A DNA stretch of 64,000 nt, from the NCBI GenBank assembly GCA_014607495.2, contig CP053171.1:2170001-2234000 (forward strand), written 5' to 3'. A program made the translations under genes and the position numbers. How positions within the stretch are numbered: the first letter of the stretch is position 1; the number at the start of each line of letters is the position of its first letter. Origin of the DNA: Carposina sasakii. Lineage: Eukaryota; Arthropoda; Insecta; Lepidoptera; Carposinidae. Positions 62,701 to 64,000 of the stretch are shown here, piece after piece. Below the pieces are notes generated by a model. That model saw only the letters and a program-made list of their open reading frames with translations. It was not told the origin of the DNA and ran no database searches.

Positions 62701-63621
62701 GGTCAATCGCAGTTTCAGGGTTGTATTCTTTCGCCTTATAATACGCGGGCGCGGAGGGTGGCTGGAATATTTCAAAAATATATCACAGCTTTCATACTAT
62801 AGGGGTACAACTCGAAAAAAAAATGGTTATTGGGAAAATGCGTTTAAGATGTTTGCGTATTGATTTTGTATCGATATATTATAAGAACTCGAAATCACAA
62901 AATTTTCGAGAGCCCCTATAGTATTAAAGATGCGATATATTGGCGCACGTAATAATAAAGAACATTTTCAGTTTTTTTTTTTCGGGATTTATGGTTCGAC
63001 GAACCTTGTAGGTTAGGTTAGGTTATAGTGTACACGTCAAGATAATGTAAGAATTTGATCTCATTGTGTTGTTTTCGTTAAGTTTCTAGTAGCCTAAATT
63101 GGATAGAAGGTTAGAATTTATAATTTTACTAGCGCCCGCCCACGACTTTATCCGCGTGACGGGGTGTTGCACCCCATGCCACGCCGGAATGAGTAGCTAG
63201 TTACACAAATAAACCTTCTTCTTGAATGACATCTATTAAAAACCGCATCAAAATCCGTTGCTTAGTTTTAAAGATATACATAGGGACAGACAGACAACGG
63301 GAAGCAACTTTATTTTATGTAGTGATACTGCTTTATTTTGGCTTTTAAAGCAAACGGACGTGTTCAGAAGAACCTCTCTCGTGTACACAAATAAACTGCA
63401 CTTTACGCTGACGTGACGCATCTCGTATTTTCTTGATTTTTGCATTATAAGTCTTATAAAAATTACAATGGCTTTGTACGCCATAGCACTTAGTGACGAA
63501 CCTGTGGCGGCTGCTGCGCCTCCTGCGGCGGGGTGGAGGCTTGCGACTGTGACTGCTGCTGCTGCTGCCACGAGCGCTGCTGGTACACCGGCGGCGGGAC
63601 GGCTGCGTGGGCCGCTTGTTG
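59773..63621 (-). CDS. K+-dependent Na+/Ca2+ exchanger (SLC24/NCKX family), 3' part
   Basis: Six minus-strand exons in transcript order: 63502-63621, 62677-62761, 61994-62158, 61433-61535, 60779-60909, 59773-59972 (stop TAA at 59773-59775). Splice phases agree at every junction. The product exports Ca2+ against Na+ entry with K+ co-transport across a membrane (family role). The first exon here is a Gln/Pro-rich cytoplasmic loop ([17 protein letters not shown]), then [14 protein letters not shown]. The second membrane block starts [12 protein letters not shown] with PDC after it, then [14 protein letters not shown]. The alpha-2 repeat reads [20 protein letters not shown], then [20 protein letters not shown]. 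Two last helices ([37 protein letters not shown]) end at NPPDCLSIY. The alpha-1 repeat and N-terminus are right of the window. The acceptor of 61994-62158 was chosen by phase; a nearer AG at 62147 would break frame. Confidence 0.9.
60030..60135 (+). repeat. Dispersed repeat family A copy (NCKX intron)
   Basis: GTGTGGTGACTATGGGCAAA, GCCGTGCCCTGGAGGAGGCC and CAGTAGTGGACTGCAATAGG. Confidence 0.7.
60175..60335 (+). repeat. Dispersed repeat family B (unsplit copy)
   Basis: AGCTGCATCTCCTTCCGTGC to AAACATGGCTGTAGGACCTC. This copy shows what the piggyBac at 29357 interrupted. Confidence 0.7.
60957..61127 (+). mobile_element. Helitron-like fragment (NCKX intron)
   Basis: TTATGTATGCTTAGATCT, GGATTTTGATGCGCTA and the end CCCAGTCGCTAG, as in 24712-24911. 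Confidence 0.6.
61575..61626 (+). repeat. tRNA-like fragment with B box
   Basis: TCGGTGTAGACCGATAGGTC and GGGTTCGAATCCCGGTAGAT. A good T-arm but no complete cloverleaf; probably a SINE piece. Confidence 0.5.
61738..61815 (+). repeat. Dispersed repeat family B fragment
   Basis: TCGCAAGTCGTAAGAGTCAA and CATTCTCTCAGGCGAAAAGC. Confidence 0.65.
62252..62473 (+). repeat. Dispersed repeat family A long copy (NCKX intron)
   Basis: CGTGTGGTGTCGGCAGAGGA, AAAATCACACTGCGGTCACC and TGCCCTGGGAGAAGCCTACG. Confidence 0.7.
63130..63320 (-). mobile_element. Helitron-like fragment (NCKX intron)
   Basis: CTAGCGCCCGCCCACGACTT at the CTAG end, then AAATCCGTTGCTTAGTTTTA and CATAGGGACAGACAGACAAC. Matches 33719-33895. 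Confidence 0.65.
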
Positions 63622-63732
63622 CTGTACAAAAAATATCTTGCAGGATGGATGGATGGTGTATGAATGTATAATACTTCTTTAGCTCTTTGTAAACAAAATA
63701 ATCATGCAAAAGGTATGAAAGTTGTTTTAAAC

Positions 63733-64000
63733 CTTAGATGAAAACAAAATAGGGGAAGATAGTGACTCGTCTCCAGCGCGTGGACCGCTTAAATTAGGCC
63801 AACGTCGCCTGATTTTACTCATTTGCAGTTGAGAGTAGCAAGCAATAGCGCGCTCGTGTGACGAAAGAAATTCTTTTTTTATTTTAAGCGGGGTAAAAGT
63901 TATCAAAATGCCTTCATGTGTTTTTGGACGTTGTACTAATCACTCAAAAAAAAACAAACAATCACATGGAATTACTTTTCACGCATAAGTACACGAAAAC
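63733..64000 (+). mobile_element. P-like transposon, left end, enters the window edge
   Basis: Starts CTTAGATGAAAACAAAATAG, the terminal repeat of the element at 19237-19876, and follows it (inverted) for about 200 bases. At 63908 an ATG opens MPSCVFGRCTNHSKKNKQSH then GITFHA, resembling the start of a THAP zinc finger (first two Cys of C2CH, GITFH). A TAA follows, so the frame is either spliced or broken. The rest lies outside. Confidence 0.65.
63908..63988 (+). CDS. THAP-like N-terminus of P-type transposase (partial)
   Basis: 26 codons, MPSCVFGRCTNHSKK to GITFHA, then TAA. The spacing C-x4-C and the GITFH block fit THAP domains, which in P-type transposases bind the element's own ends. 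The TAA lies where family members continue with FP; TAAGTAC could hide a donor. Incomplete at the window edge. Confidence 0.5.
   Translation: MPSCVFGRCTNHSKKNKQSHGITFHA

Overview
This is a repeat-rich, AT-rich animal nuclear sequence with GT-AG introns, almost certainly from an insect and most likely a moth or butterfly. The host genes are insect-like. The repeats (Helitron pieces ending in CTAG, tRNA-headed SINEs, TA-flanked CAGGGTGT elements, a mag-like Ty3 element, piggyBac, a THAP/P-like element) are a typical lepidopteran mix. No species call is possible from the window alone.

Three host genes are supported by splice-consistent exons. (1) The 3' part of an acetyl-CoA hydrolase / 4-hydroxybutyrate CoA-transferase-like gene lies on + at about 369-10786 in six exons; its 5' end is left of the window. 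(2) A complete casein kinase 1 alpha gene lies on + at 22488-45354 in eight core exons plus competing 3' terminal exons. A second kinase first exon, with a different N-terminus but the same glycine-rich loop and splice phase, lies at 13474-13599. (3) The 3' part of a K+-dependent Na+/Ca2+ exchanger (SLC24 type) lies on - at 59773-63621 in six exons; its 5' end is right of the window. A small unrecognised ORF behind a possible noncoding first exon is at 52203-52382.

Most of the rest is transposable elements, several with readable boundaries. These are a Ty3/mag-like LTR element with identical LTRs but a deleted reverse-transcriptase core (5561-9911); a P-like 640-bp element with 8-bp target duplication (19237-19876), whose relative with a THAP-like start enters at the right edge (63733-64000); an intact Tigger/pogo transposon (19928-22024); a TTAA-flanked piggyBac (29357-33585) carrying a spliced intact transposase and a divergent BESS-like gene; one LINE inside another (16.4-18.2 kb); a Helitron-like element with an internal satellite (14.85-16.39 kb); hAT MITEs; and many fold-back or TIR elements. 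They sit in introns and between genes; two coding exons start only a few bases after a transposon end.

The least expected structures are the BESS-like passenger gene in piggyBac, the tandem array of splice-ready 33-nt cassettes in the tail of the casein kinase gene, and that gene's alternative P-loop first exon.
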